Made by a program: the position numbers and the translations under genes
Source of the DNA: Cryomorphaceae bacterium
Lineage (GTDB): Bacteria > Bacteroidota > Bacteroidia > Flavobacteriales > Schleiferiaceae
Assembly: GCA_022565745.1 (NCBI GenBank)
Contig: JAIUMB010000059.1
Span: forward strand, 1 to 12,930
Direction: 5' to 3'
Length of the DNA: 12,930 nucleotides
Part shown: piece by piece, positions 1 to 6,725 of the stretch
How the letters are laid out: each line of letters opens with the position of its first letter
Position numbering within the stretch: the first letter of the stretch is position 1
Notes under the pieces: model-generated
Databases searched by the model: none
What the model was told of the DNA's origin: nothing
The model's input: only the letters and a program-made list of their open reading frames with translations

Positions 1-1
1 G

Positions 2-439
2 CGTTTGCGCATCAGTGATTTGCATTTTGAGGATGACTTTATTCGTGTGCGTGGTAAGGGCAACAAAGAGCGATTGGTTCCCATTCACACGAGTGCGCAA
101 AAATTAATTGATCTCTACCGCAAGGAAGTGCGTGTTCATGTTCCCGTGAAAAAGGGTTCGGAAGATACACTTTTTCTCAACCGATTTGGGTCGGGCTTAT
201 CGCGGGTGTCCATTTTCAACATGATCAAACAAATGGCGGAGCAGGCTGGTGTTCGCAAAACCATTTCTCCGCATACGCTCAGGCATTCCTTTGCGACCCA
301 CTTGGTGCAAGGTGGTGCAGACCTCAGGGTCGTACAAGAGCTGCTTGGCCACGAAAGCATACTTACAACGGAAATTTATACGCACTTAGATGACTCGGAT
401 CTGCAAAAGACCATAAACAAATTTCACCCAAGACAATGA
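2..439 (+). CDS. xerD: Tyrosine recombinase, C-terminal catalytic part (XerD-like), cut by the left window edge
   Basis: This is the 3' part of a tyrosine site-specific recombinase; the reading frame is open to the window edge, so the start lies outside. The visible 145 or so codons hold the beta-hairpin motif GKGNKERLVP with its catalytic Lys, then HTLRHSFATHL (catalytic His and second Arg), LGHESILTTEIYTH (second His and the nucleophilic Tyr) and the closing FHPRQ. The first catalytic Arg would be just upstream of the window. XerC/XerD resolve chromosome dimers at dif during division; the EIYTHL context and the HPR ending fit XerD better than XerC. It is transcribed towards the minus-strand ars cluster, with 96 bp between the stops and no convincing terminator there. 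XerC, or a related integrase, is the alternative; the recombinase call itself is secure. Confidence 0.9.
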   Translation, partial: RLRISDLHFEDDFIRVRGKGNKERLVPIHTSAQKLIDLYRKEVRVHVPVKKGSEDTLFLNRFGSGLSRVSIFNMIKQMAEQAGVRKTISPHTLRHSFATHLVQGGADLRVVQELLGHESILTTEIYTHLDDSDLQKTINKFHPRQ

Positions 440-535
440 TTTGTTAGCCAAATGTTTGGTGACTATGAATCTGTGATTAATTTTTGACCATCAGAATCTT
501 AAGATGTTTTGATTCGTGATTTTGAATGTCAACCA

Positions 536-958
536 TCACAAGTGATCCGAAACAAATTGTTGACAATAATCTTTGATTTGTTGTCGGACGTTTCTAAACG
601 CAGCTTCGATGTCGGCCTCTGATCCCGTCGCTTTTGCCGGATCGGGAAATTTGTGGTGAAACGTCTTGGCACTCGTAGGGAAAAATGGGCAGCGTTCCTT
701 CGCATGGTCACAAACGGTAATGACAAAGTCAAAGTCGATGTTGCTGTATTCGTCTACATGATTTGACGTGTGATTTGAAATATCAATTCCATCTTCACGC
801 ATGCTTGCAATGGCCTTTGGGTTTACGCCATGTGTTTCAACACCGGCGCTGAAAATGGAGGCTTTGTTTTCTGCAAAGTACCTTAAATACCCCTCGGCCA
901 TTTGACTTCTGCAACTGTTTCCTGTGCATAAGACCAATATGTTTTTTATGCTGTTCAT
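536..958 (-). CDS. arsC: Arsenate reductase, thioredoxin-coupled type (low-molecular-weight phosphatase fold)
   Basis: A 140-residue cytosolic enzyme that reduces arsenate to arsenite. The phosphatase-type loop CTGNSCRS sits at residues 11-18 (nucleophile Cys11, Arg17). The redox relay cysteines are Cys83 and Cys90 in VCDHAKERCPFF, and the catalytic Asp is Asp106 in FPDPAKA. This Cys10/82/89-type triad is the arrangement of the Staphylococcus aureus pI258 ArsC class, which is regenerated by thioredoxin rather than glutaredoxin. Length is normal for the family. It is the last gene of the minus-strand arsR-DUF6428-arsC cluster, 47 bp after the DUF6428 stop. No arsenite efflux gene follows it: the next gene is the convergent recombinase. 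A plain tyrosine phosphatase is the alternative, but the two relay cysteines and the ArsR neighbour argue against that. Confidence 0.93.
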   Translation of the reverse strand: MNSIKNILVLCTGNSCRSQMAEGYLRYFAENKASIFSAGVETHGVNPKAIASMREDGIDISNHTSNHVDEYSNIDFDFVITVCDHAKERCPFFPTSAKTFHHKFPDPAKATGSEADIEAAFRNVRQQIKDYCQQFVSDHL

Positions 959-1005
959 TCTGCTTAAATGTTATGAGGTGTTAGAAAAAATTCACGATTG
1001 GGACA

Positions 1006-1479
1006 CTAACAGCATCCACCACCCGGTGTACAGTTGTTAGATTCGACAGACTGTAAATCAGATAGTTTTACCTTTGTTTTTTGTGGAGGTATTCCGCATT
1101 GATCCTTGGCCAAACAATCGGTTTGCTTAACCGTCAAAATAAAATGGTTGTCTTTAAATTCCAATCCATAGCGGCCTATGGTTTCTGTTTGGTATTCAAT
1201 TTCAATGTCCAAATCTTCATCCCCAAAAAGTGGTTTAGCAACCGAGATGATGCTTTTAAGTTTCTGCGGATCTAATCGATGGTCAAAGTCATTGGCCGTC
1301 CACAACTGAAATCCAATGGTTTTTTCAGTGCGTACGGTGCCGCCACAATCAATAAAGTGTTTGGTCGTTAAACCGGCTTCGGTGATGTGGAAGTGACTGG
1401 GGACAAATCGACCATCTGGTTGAACAAAGGTTAGTTGGGAAACACGGTCTAAAAGCGCTTTGAATTGTGAGAGTTTCAT
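1006..1479 (-). CDS. DUF6428 family protein in the ars cluster, Cys-rich C-terminus
   Basis: A 157-residue soluble protein that I recognise as the DUF6428 type often found beside arsR and arsC in Bacteroidota; its biochemical role is not established as far as I know. The N-terminal part contains FVPSHFHITEAG and a DCGGT stretch (about residues 26-47); the middle carries KSIISVAKPLFGDEDLDIEI. The C-terminal part has the spaced cysteines of TDCLAKDQCG and ends in CTPGGGCC. Such a vicinal thiol cluster could bind As(III) or another soft metal; this is inference from composition only. It lies 16 bp after arsR and 47 bp before arsC, so all three are probably one transcript under ArsR control. There is no signal peptide and no membrane segment. 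Confidence 0.75.
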   Translation of the reverse strand: MKLSQFKALLDRVSQLTFVQPDGRFVPSHFHITEAGLTTKHFIDCGGTVRTEKTIGFQLWTANDFDHRLDPQKLKSIISVAKPLFGDEDLDIEIEYQTETIGRYGLEFKDNHFILTVKQTDCLAKDQCGIPPQKTKVKLSDLQSVESNNCTPGGGCC

Positions 1480-1495
1480 TTTTTATGGTTTTAAA

Positions 1496-1825
1496 TTAGC
1501 AACATTGATTGTTGTTGGATGATTCGATTAAAATATTGGCAAAATAGAATTGGAGTTTATCAATTGTTTTTTCATCGATGCAGTAGCAAACGGCGTTGCC
1601 TTCGATGTTGCCTTTGATAATGCCTGCATTTTTTAGTTCTCTTAAATGTTGAGAAACGGTAGGTTGCGCAAGGGGCAATTCCTTGACAATGTCGCCGCAA
1701 ATACATGACTTCACTTTCAATAAGTGTTCGATGATGGCGACTCTTGCGGGGTGTGCCAGCGCCTTTAGTAGAATGGCAATGGCGTTTTGCTTGTCGGTAA
1801 AGTGGTCGGTTTTCGTCGCGCCCAT
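1496..1825 (-). CDS. arsR: ArsR/SmtB family arsenic-responsive repressor
   Basis: A 109-residue winged-helix repressor and the first gene of the ars cluster. ALAHPARVAIIEHLL (about residues 22-36) is the usual ArsR entry helix, followed by the CxC pair SCICGD at Cys41 and Cys43, equivalent to the ELCVCDL metal-sensing site. The recognition helix is AQPTVSQHLRELKNAG (residues 53-68). A second CxC (Cys80, Cys82) lies in the wing, and the protein ends QCC (Cys108-109). Family knowledge: the repressor leaves its operator when As(III) binds the thiols. The start at 1825 gives MGATKTDH and follows directly on a palindrome suited as its operator. A different thiophilic metal is possible as inducer, but arsC in the same unit favours arsenic. 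Confidence 0.93.
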   Translation of the reverse strand: MGATKTDHFTDKQNAIAILLKALAHPARVAIIEHLLKVKSCICGDIVKELPLAQPTVSQHLRELKNAGIIKGNIEGNAVCYCIDEKTIDKLQFYFANILIESSNNNQCC

Positions 1826-1839
1826 TGTTCGGTATTTTT

Positions 1840-1851
1840 ATATTGCAATAT
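1840..1851. promoter_or_regulatory. Candidate ArsR operator (12-bp perfect palindrome)
   Basis: ATATTGCAATAT is a perfect 12-bp inverted repeat 15 bp upstream of the arsR start. It overlaps the candidate -7 box on the minus strand, so a bound dimer would block transcription. Being a palindrome in an AT-rich stretch is directly visible; ArsR binding is inferred from position and from the autoregulation usual in this family. Confidence 0.55.
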
Positions 1852-1875
1852 TACGATGAAAGGTTTAACCAACAA
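1846..1875 (-). promoter_or_regulatory. Candidate promoter of the arsR-DUF6428-arsC unit
   Basis: Reading the minus strand, TTG (1873-1875) is followed after 19 bp by TAATATTG (1846-1853), seven of eight positions of the Bacteroidota -7 consensus TAnnTTTG at the expected spacing. The leader to the arsR ATG would be about 15 nt. The box overlaps the palindromic operator candidate. Confidence 0.45.
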
Positions 1876-1960
1876 GTGGCAGAAAGTGATTTAGATTCCA
1901 TACCTCCTAACTATTCCCAAATCTAAAACCTATGCGTACTTTTATGCAAAATATCGAATC

Positions 1961-2770
1961 ATGTCAAATATTTCACTAATCATTGAAGAAAGAGCGGCCA
2001 GTATAGGGAGCTTTATGGTGGGGCGCTTGCTGCCATTTCGCCAGAAGCGATCCGTAGGCCCCTTTGTTTTTATCGACCACATGGTCCCTGTTTTGCTGGA
2101 CGAAAGAGAGAGCTTTGATGTTTTGCCACACCCACATATTGGATTGTCGACACTTACATACCTCTTTTCGGGTTCCATAATGCATCGCGACAGCATAGGC
2201 AGCGAGGCTGAAATCAAGCCCGGCGCGGTAAACTGGATGACGGCTGGGAAAGGTGTGGTTCATTCTGAACGAACACCCGAGCACCTGCGAAATAAGGAAG
2301 TGCTCATGCACGGGTTGCAGATTTGGGTAGCACTACCAAAGGCATTGGAAGAGACCGAGCCTACGTTCACGCAAGTCAAAGCAAGCGATATTCCTGCATG
2401 GAAAGACAATGATGTGCAGATTAAACTTATTGCCGGTAAAGCACTGGGACGTCAATCGCCCGTTCCGGTTCACAGTAATCTTTACTTCATAGAGTTCAAG
2501 AGTGAAAAAGGTCAAACAATCCGCATTGGTGATGAGCTTTTTGGGGAGAGTGCACTCTATATTTTGGAGGGTAGTATTCACGCCGAAGGCAACACATTTG
2601 CATCCGGACAAATATTGATTGCCGCAGACAGTACTCTGTGTGAATTTGAAATGGCAGCCAATACGACTGTTTACATCTTTGGCGGAGAGCCTTTTCCGGA
2701 GGAGCGCTATATAGACTGGAATTTTGTTTCATCGAGCAAGGAACGACTCAAGCAAGCCAAGGAGGATTAG
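1961..2770 (+). CDS. Pirin-family cupin protein with prematurely ended C-terminal tail
   Basis: A 269-residue pirin-type bicupin, presumably a cytosolic non-haem iron protein. The N-terminal cupin carries the four metal ligands of the family: His57 and His59 in LPHPHIGLST, and His101 and Glu103 in VVHSERTP. RLLPFRQKRSVGPFVFIDHM near residues 22-41 is the usual pirin N-terminus. The C-terminal cupin runs to FGGEPFPEERYIDWNFVSSS. Pirins include quercetin dioxygenases and redox-linked co-regulators; which applies here cannot be told. The frame stops with TAG at 2768 right after KQAKED, yet continues open to a second TAG at 2837 and reads like the normal family tail (FPQIPGETEF and on). With a Trp in place of the TAG the protein would be 292 residues, the usual length. 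Both cupin domains are intact. It is divergent from arsR; a weak TACTTTTA box lies 17 bp before the ATG. Confidence 0.9.
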   Translation: MSNISLIIEERAASIGSFMVGRLLPFRQKRSVGPFVFIDHMVPVLLDERESFDVLPHPHIGLSTLTYLFSGSIMHRDSIGSEAEIKPGAVNWMTAGKGVVHSERTPEHLRNKEVLMHGLQIWVALPKALEETEPTFTQVKASDIPAWKDNDVQIKLIAGKALGRQSPVPVHSNLYFIEFKSEKGQTIRIGDELFGESALYILEGSIHAEGNTFASGQILIAADSTLCEFEMAANTTVYIFGGEPFPEERYIDWNFVSSSKERLKQAKED

Positions 2771-2839
2771 ATCGAAAAGCGCTTTCCTCAGATTCCGGGG
2801 GAGACGGAATTTGTGCCTTATCCCAAACCCAGGGGGTAG
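2771..2839 (+). pseudogene. In-frame remnant of the pirin C-terminal tail after the TAG
   Basis: Twenty-two sense codons follow the pirin TAG in the same frame and end in a second TAG at 2837-2839. They encode IEKRFPQIPGETEF followed by VPYPKPRG. Pirins typically end with a segment of the form AKEDW...RFPxVPGDxEFIPLP, so the interrupted codon is most simply a former TGG. The stretch also contains a 6-bp inverted repeat (ATTCCG 2792-2797, CGGAAT 2805-2810) that could act as a weak hairpin. Confidence 0.75.
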
Positions 2840-2948
2840 TTACAGACAACGTGCGTAAACCAACCTTACAAAGAAGTCCAAATGGTGTCAACCTTTGCGA
2901 TTGCAGCGGAAAGTTCACCATTGTGTAACATGTCTGACTTCAACCAAT

Positions 2949-3149
2949 TCAATCACTGTTTTCCAGTTGAAAAAGAGACTCAACAGAGATCTGTAATGTC
3001 TTAGCAATTTTGAGCGCAAGAACAATAGACGGATTGTAGCGCCCTTTTTCTATGGCGTTGATAGACTGTCTGCTCACGCCCACCTTTTCTGCCAGTTCAG
3101 ATTGGGTGAGTTTATAGCGCGTGCGTTCTAGTTTTACATTATTCGTCAT
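2949..3149 (-). CDS. Small XRE/Cro-type transcriptional regulator
   Basis: A 66-residue single-domain DNA-binding protein. The helix-turn-helix reads LTQSELAEKVGVSRQSINAI (residues 14-33), followed by EKGRYNPSIVLALKIAKTL, the classic Xre fold, and a short end in ENSD. The frame is open further upstream, but the ATG at 3149 gives the standard family N-terminus (MTNNVKLERTRYKLTQ). It overlaps the 3' end of the upstream membrane-protein gene by 11 bp, so the two are translationally linked. Small regulators of this kind commonly pair with short multi-pass membrane proteins in Bacteroidota and Firmicutes and are thought to control their own operon; the signal sensed is unknown. No toxin or prophage gene is nearby. 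Confidence 0.9.
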   Translation of the reverse strand: MTNNVKLERTRYKLTQSELAEKVGVSRQSINAIEKGRYNPSIVLALKIAKTLQISVESLFQLENSD

Positions 3150-3606
3150 TTTGCAAGCGATTTCTAAACAATACCCAGTGAAAACGAAGCAGGAAAAATA
3201 TAAGTATTGTAAACATGTTGAATACGATGATGGGAAAAAAAGCAAATTCGTATACAAACATTACCGACAAAAGTAGGATAAAGTAATTGAGATAGGTGGC
3301 CCATAATAATGAGTCAAGACGAAGTTGTGAGATGAGCTCGTCTTCGTTGGGCAATTTGGAAAATGCTGCCAGCATACCTCCAATAATTATCAGTACAGCA
3401 GCTATTTCGTCAAGAATATTGTTTTCTTTCCACGAAAAATATACGTAGGAATTTAAATTTTTCTCGGCGATAACAGCAAATACTTGACGGTCAAAAAAGG
3501 GATGCGAGTCAAAGAATAATGACCAAATGCCCAATATTATCCCAGGAACGAAAAGCATCCAACCAATCATTCGATACTGTTTTGGAAATAAATGATTTGA
3601 AATCAT
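3139..3606 (-). CDS. Four-helix membrane protein paired with the XRE regulator
   Basis: A 155-residue integral membrane protein without recognised enzymatic motifs. Predicted transmembrane segments lie at about residues 13-32, 64-82, 100-119 and 122-141. The cytoplasmic or loop segment PNEDELISQLRLDSLLWATY (residues 86-105) resembles a block that I recall as conserved in Bacteroidota membrane proteins encoded next to a small XRE regulator. The start at 3606 (MISNHLFPKQ) is preferred over an upstream in-frame ATG at 3645, because the latter lies upstream of the best promoter candidate. The gene precedes the XRE gene and overlaps it by 11 bp. It may modulate or be controlled by that regulator; no function is known to me. 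Confidence 0.8.
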   Translation of the reverse strand: MISNHLFPKQYRMIGWMLFVPGIILGIWSLFFDSHPFFDRQVFAVIAEKNLNSYVYFSWKENNILDEIAAVLIIIGGMLAAFSKLPNEDELISQLRLDSLLWATYLNYFILLLSVMFVYEFAFFPIIVFNMFTILIFFLLRFHWVLFRNRLQNDE

Positions 3607-3622
3607 AACTGTATTTTTTTCA

Positions 3623-3653
3623 CAAATGTAAAACAAACTTTCCAATAAGACAA
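3623..3653 (-). promoter_or_regulatory. Promoter candidate for the membrane protein-XRE operon
   Basis: On the minus strand, CTTG (TTG at 3651-3653) is followed after 20 bp by TACATTTG (3623-3630), a full match to the Bacteroidota -7 box TAnnTTTG at accepted spacing. The box ends 16 bp before the chosen ATG at 3606, which supports that start. Confidence 0.65.
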
Positions 3654-3855
3654 GTTAACTTTACATTTTGATCACGCATAAACATTGTTGACTTTTTGTA
3701 TTCAATTGTCCTTGATGCATCAATTATAGACCTCTTTGGTATAAACCTACACCATGTTAAATCAAAAAAGTAGATTTCGTTCCTAGGGCCAAAACCATAG
3801 ACTAATGCTTTTGACCTTTGTTTTGGGTTACGTGTGTGTAGGTGGTTCATAGAAC

Positions 3856-3889
3856 TTGTGCTCTGTCCAATAGGTGTTGGTTATATTTG
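3856..3889 (+). promoter_or_regulatory. Promoter candidate for the fused E1 dehydrogenase gene
   Basis: TTG at 3856-3858 and TATATTTG at 3882-3889 form a TTG/TAnnTTTG pair with a 23-bp spacer, at the long end of what is accepted for Bacteroidota. The -7 box is a full match. The leader to the ATG at 3994 would be close to 100 nt. I see no riboswitch-like structure in it. The stretch 3654-3993 otherwise holds no gene I can support. Confidence 0.4.
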
Positions 3890-3993
3890 AATGATTAGAT
3901 GCTTTGATAATCTCCCAAAATAAATCACTTTTTATTTCTGCTCTTTCCACCATTTATCCGAACTTTACCCCTGCAAAAACGCCTGTAATTTTT

Positions 3994-5976
3994 ATGAATA
4001 TTTCCTATAACCGTGAGTTGTTTTCCAACGACGAACTCAAAGCCATATATCGCACGATACTAAAACCGCGATTGATTGAAGAAAAAATGTTGATAGCCCT
4101 TCGACAAGGGAAAATCTCTAAGTGGTTTTCCGGCTATGGACAAGAGGCCATTTCTGTTGGGACGACTTTGGCGATGAACCCAGAGGAACACATACTTACT
4201 ATGCACCGAAACTTAGGGGTGTTTACCACACGTGATATAGACTACTACCAGCTTTTTGCTCAGTTTCAAGGAAAAATGGATGGCTTTACCAAAGGTCGCG
4301 ATCGCTCGTTTCACTTTGGCAGTAAAGATCACAACATTGTAGGGATGATTTCGCATTTGGGTCAGCAGCTTGGCGTAGCAGATGGGATTGCGCTGGCGTC
4401 GCTTTTGCAAAAAACAAAACAGGCCACGCTGGTTTTTACGGGCGATGGAGGGGCCAGTGAAGGCGATTTTCACGAAGCACTAAATGTGGCCGCGGTGTGG
4501 CAACTGCCGGTGATTTTTGTAGTGGAAAACAATCAGTGGGGGCTATCCACACCGAGCAACGAGCAGTTTAGGTGCGCATCTTTTGTAGACAAAGGCGTTG
4601 GTTACGGCATGCGTTCGGAAAAAATCAATGGCAACAATATTCTCGAAGTTATTGAAGCGACCCGCTCGTGGGCAGAACGCATCAGGGAAAAGCCGGAACC
4701 GGTATTACTGGAATGCGTAACGTTTAGAATGCGTGGTCACGAAGAGGCCAGTGGGACAAAGTATTACCCCGATGGCTTGATCAATCACTGGGAAGCTTAT
4801 GATCCAGTAGATAACTACCGAGCATTTCTCATAAATGAAGGGTTGCTTACCGATGATGAAGATGCCCAACTGCGCCAAGATATTACCAAAGAAATATCCT
4901 CAGCGTTACAAGCCGCTATGGACTCTCCCGATGTTGAATACAATGAGGCGGTTGAAAAAGCAGATGTGTACGCGCCATACGATGCGCCAATCATTGAGCC
5001 AACCGAAACGATGGAGGAAAAACGCTTGGTTGACGCCATTTCCGATGGATTGCGAGAGGGGATGTCCAAACACGATAACCTCGTGATTATGGGGCAAGAC
5101 ATTGCCGAGTATGGAGGGGTTTTTAAAATCACCGATGGTTTTGTAAAAGCTTTTGGCAAAGACCGTGTTCGCAATACGCCTCTTTGTGAATCGGCCATAA
5201 TTGGTGCAGGATTAGGGCTTTCTGTACGCGGTATGAAGAGCGTCATTGAGATGCAATTCGCCGACTTTGTCACCGAAGGATTTACACAAATCGTCAACAA
5301 CCTGGCGAAAATTCACTACCGCTGGGGACAAAATGCCGATGTGGTGATTCGGATGCCAACGGGCGCTGGGGTACAAGCCGGTCCGTTCCACAGTCAGAGC
5401 AACGAAGCGTGGTTTGCCCATACCCCCGGTTTGAAGGTGGTATATCCGGCTTTTCCAGCGGATGCCAAAGGGCTGCTCCTCCGCGCCATTGAAGATCCCA
5501 ATCCAATCATGTTTTTTGAACACAAGGGCTTATACCGATCTCTTTACGGACAAGTTCCTCAGGGTTATTACACACTACCCTTTGGCCAAGCAGCACTGGT
5601 CAATGAAGGCCAAGCAGCCACCATTGTCACGTATGGCTTAGGTGTTCACTGGGCATTAGAGTGGCAAAAGCAACATCCAGATACACAAGTAGACATCATT
5701 GACTTACGCACACTTGTGCCATTGGATGAAGAGACCATTTATGCTTCGGTGAAGAAAACCAGTCGCGTGTTGGTGTTACACGAAGATTGCACCACCGGCG
5801 GTTTTGGTGCAGAAATTTCGGCCCGTATCTCGCAAAACTGTTTCCGCAACCTCGATGCTCCGGTCATGCGCTTGGGCAGTGAAGATACTCCGGTGCCTTT
5901 CTCGGGGATATTGGAAAAAGGGTTTTTGGCCAACGCCCGATTGGATAGAACGATGGAAGAATTGTTGCAATTTTAG
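3994..5976 (+). CDS. Fused E1 alpha/beta subunits of a thiamine-diphosphate 2-oxoacid dehydrogenase
   Basis: A 660-residue cytosolic protein in which the E1 alpha and beta subunits, separate in most bacteria, are joined. The alpha half (about residues 1-325) has the ThDP/Mg motif starting GDGGASEGDFHEA at 150-162 and closing with the NN of VVENNQWGLS near 179-180, plus RMRGHEEASGTKYYPDG near 245-261. The beta half (from about 340, MEEKRLVDAI) has MGQDIAEYGGVFK, CESAIIGAGLGLS, AGPFHSQSNEAWFAHTPG and LRTLVPLDEE. Such fusions are common in Bacteroidota and are usually annotated as branched-chain (2-oxoisovalerate) or generic dehydrogenase E1; substrate is not certain from sequence. It decarboxylates the 2-oxoacid and passes the acyl group to lipoyl-E2. 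No E2 or E3 is in the window. An upstream TTG at 3904 is in frame, but family similarity starts after the ATG at 3994. The stop overlaps the convergent ZIP stop by 4 bp. Confidence 0.9.
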   Translation: MNISYNRELFSNDELKAIYRTILKPRLIEEKMLIALRQGKISKWFSGYGQEAISVGTTLAMNPEEHILTMHRNLGVFTTRDIDYYQLFAQFQGKMDGFTKGRDRSFHFGSKDHNIVGMISHLGQQLGVADGIALASLLQKTKQATLVFTGDGGASEGDFHEALNVAAVWQLPVIFVVENNQWGLSTPSNEQFRCASFVDKGVGYGMRSEKINGNNILEVIEATRSWAERIREKPEPVLLECVTFRMRGHEEASGTKYYPDGLINHWEAYDPVDNYRAFLINEGLLTDDEDAQLRQDITKEISSALQAAMDSPDVEYNEAVEKADVYAPYDAPIIEPTETMEEKRLVDAISDGLREGMSKHDNLVIMGQDIAEYGGVFKITDGFVKAFGKDRVRNTPLCESAIIGAGLGLSVRGMKSVIEMQFADFVTEGFTQIVNNLAKIHYRWGQNADVVIRMPTGAGVQAGPFHSQSNEAWFAHTPGLKVVYPAFPADAKGLLLRAIEDPNPIMFFEHKGLYRSLYGQVPQGYYTLPFGQAALVNEGQAATIVTYGLGVHWALEWQKQHPDTQVDIIDLRTLVPLDEETIYASVKKTSRVLVLHEDCTTGGFGAEISARISQNCFRNLDAPVMRLGSEDTPVPFSGILEKGFLANARLDRTMEELLQF

Positions 5977-6725
5977 TACGAGGAAAAAATCCACGCAACG
6001 GCAATGGCAACAATCACCGATACAATTTTAACCAAATTAAAACGGTGATCTTCACTGGCCTCAAAAAGGATGGTGGTGGATATGTGCAAGAAGATGCCCG
6101 CCACAAATGCGGTAGCGTACATATTGATTTGGTGTATGTCGGGCAAGAACTGACCGGTAAACATACCCAGTGGCGCCATCACGGCAAATAGCAGCAATAA
6201 TCCATAAGTGGTAGGGAGCGATAGTTTGCGTTCTCTCAATAGCGAAAACAACACCACACCAACGGGAATGTGGTGTAACGCAATGCCCCAGAAGAGTTTG
6301 TTGCTGATTTCGGGAACGTGTATTTGTGTGCCAATGGGAATGCTTTCAATAAACGCGTGCAGACATAAACTGAGCATAGCGGCAAGAGGTATGTTGTGTC
6401 GCGAGCGTTTCAGTTCGCGGTGGGCGTGGCCGTGTTCCACCCCGTGGGAGATCATTTCCAAGATGACTTGAAACAAGAATCCCAGCATCACCAGTAGACC
6501 GGGGAGGGGGTTGTGGTGGTGACCGTGTGCGTGGTCGTGGCTGTGGTCGTGTTCTTGATGGGCAAATATCTCCGGGAGGAGATGCATCATGGCCAGTGCC
6601 AATAGATACGCACCACTAAAGGCCAAGAGGATTTTTAACCTCGACGGATTGCCGTGTCTGAACCAATTGGCTATAACCGCGCCTACCATAACCGAGGCGA
6701 TAAGTACGATGGTTTTAAAGATCAT
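5973..6725 (-). CDS. ZIP-family divalent metal transporter
   Basis: A 250-residue inner-membrane protein with about eight hydrophobic segments. A His-rich loop (residues 56-71, including HDHSHDHAHGHHH) follows the second segment, as is typical of ZIP proteins. The metal-path motifs are HAFIESIPIG (His123, Glu127) in the fourth segment and HHIPVG (His151-152) in the fifth. The latter departs from the more common HEIPE, with His and Val replacing the two Glu. ZIPs import Zn, Fe or related ions into the cytoplasm; the metal cannot be assigned here. The start ATG overlaps the methyltransferase stop as ATGA, so the gene is translated from the same transcript. Its stop overlaps the convergent E1 stop, leaving no intergenic space for a terminator. 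Confidence 0.87.
   Translation of the reverse strand: MIFKTIVLIASVMVGAVIANWFRHGNPSRLKILLAFSGAYLLALAMMHLLPEIFAHQEHDHSHDHAHGHHHNPLPGLLVMLGFLFQVILEMISHGVEHGHAHRELKRSRHNIPLAAMLSLCLHAFIESIPIGTQIHVPEISNKLFWGIALHHIPVGVVLFSLLRERKLSLPTTYGLLLLFAVMAPLGMFTGQFLPDIHQINMYATAFVAGIFLHISTTILFEASEDHRFNLVKIVSVIVAIAVAWIFSSY

Noticed and set aside
449..506. Small inverted repeats (CCAAATGTTTGG and ATCTTAAGAT) between the recombinase and arsC
   Set aside because: Stems of only 5 bp each and no adjacent T-run; not convincing terminators.
2..1825. Recombinase next to the ars cluster as a sign of an integrated arsenic-resistance island
   Set aside because: The recombinase looks like housekeeping XerD rather than an island integrase, and I see no attachment-site repeat, tRNA or other mobile gene.
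2866..2952. A 28-codon minus-strand open stretch (containing GELSAAIAKVDTIWTSL) that faintly recalls the end of phage endolysins
   Set aside because: Too short, bounded by stops on both sides and overlapping the XRE stop; the resemblance is from memory and no other phage remnant is near. A translated search would settle it.
3620..3850. Minus-strand 76-codon open frame between the membrane protein gene and the E1 gene
   Set aside because: It overlaps the full-match promoter of the membrane protein gene, has no recognisable domain, and shows no clear start context.
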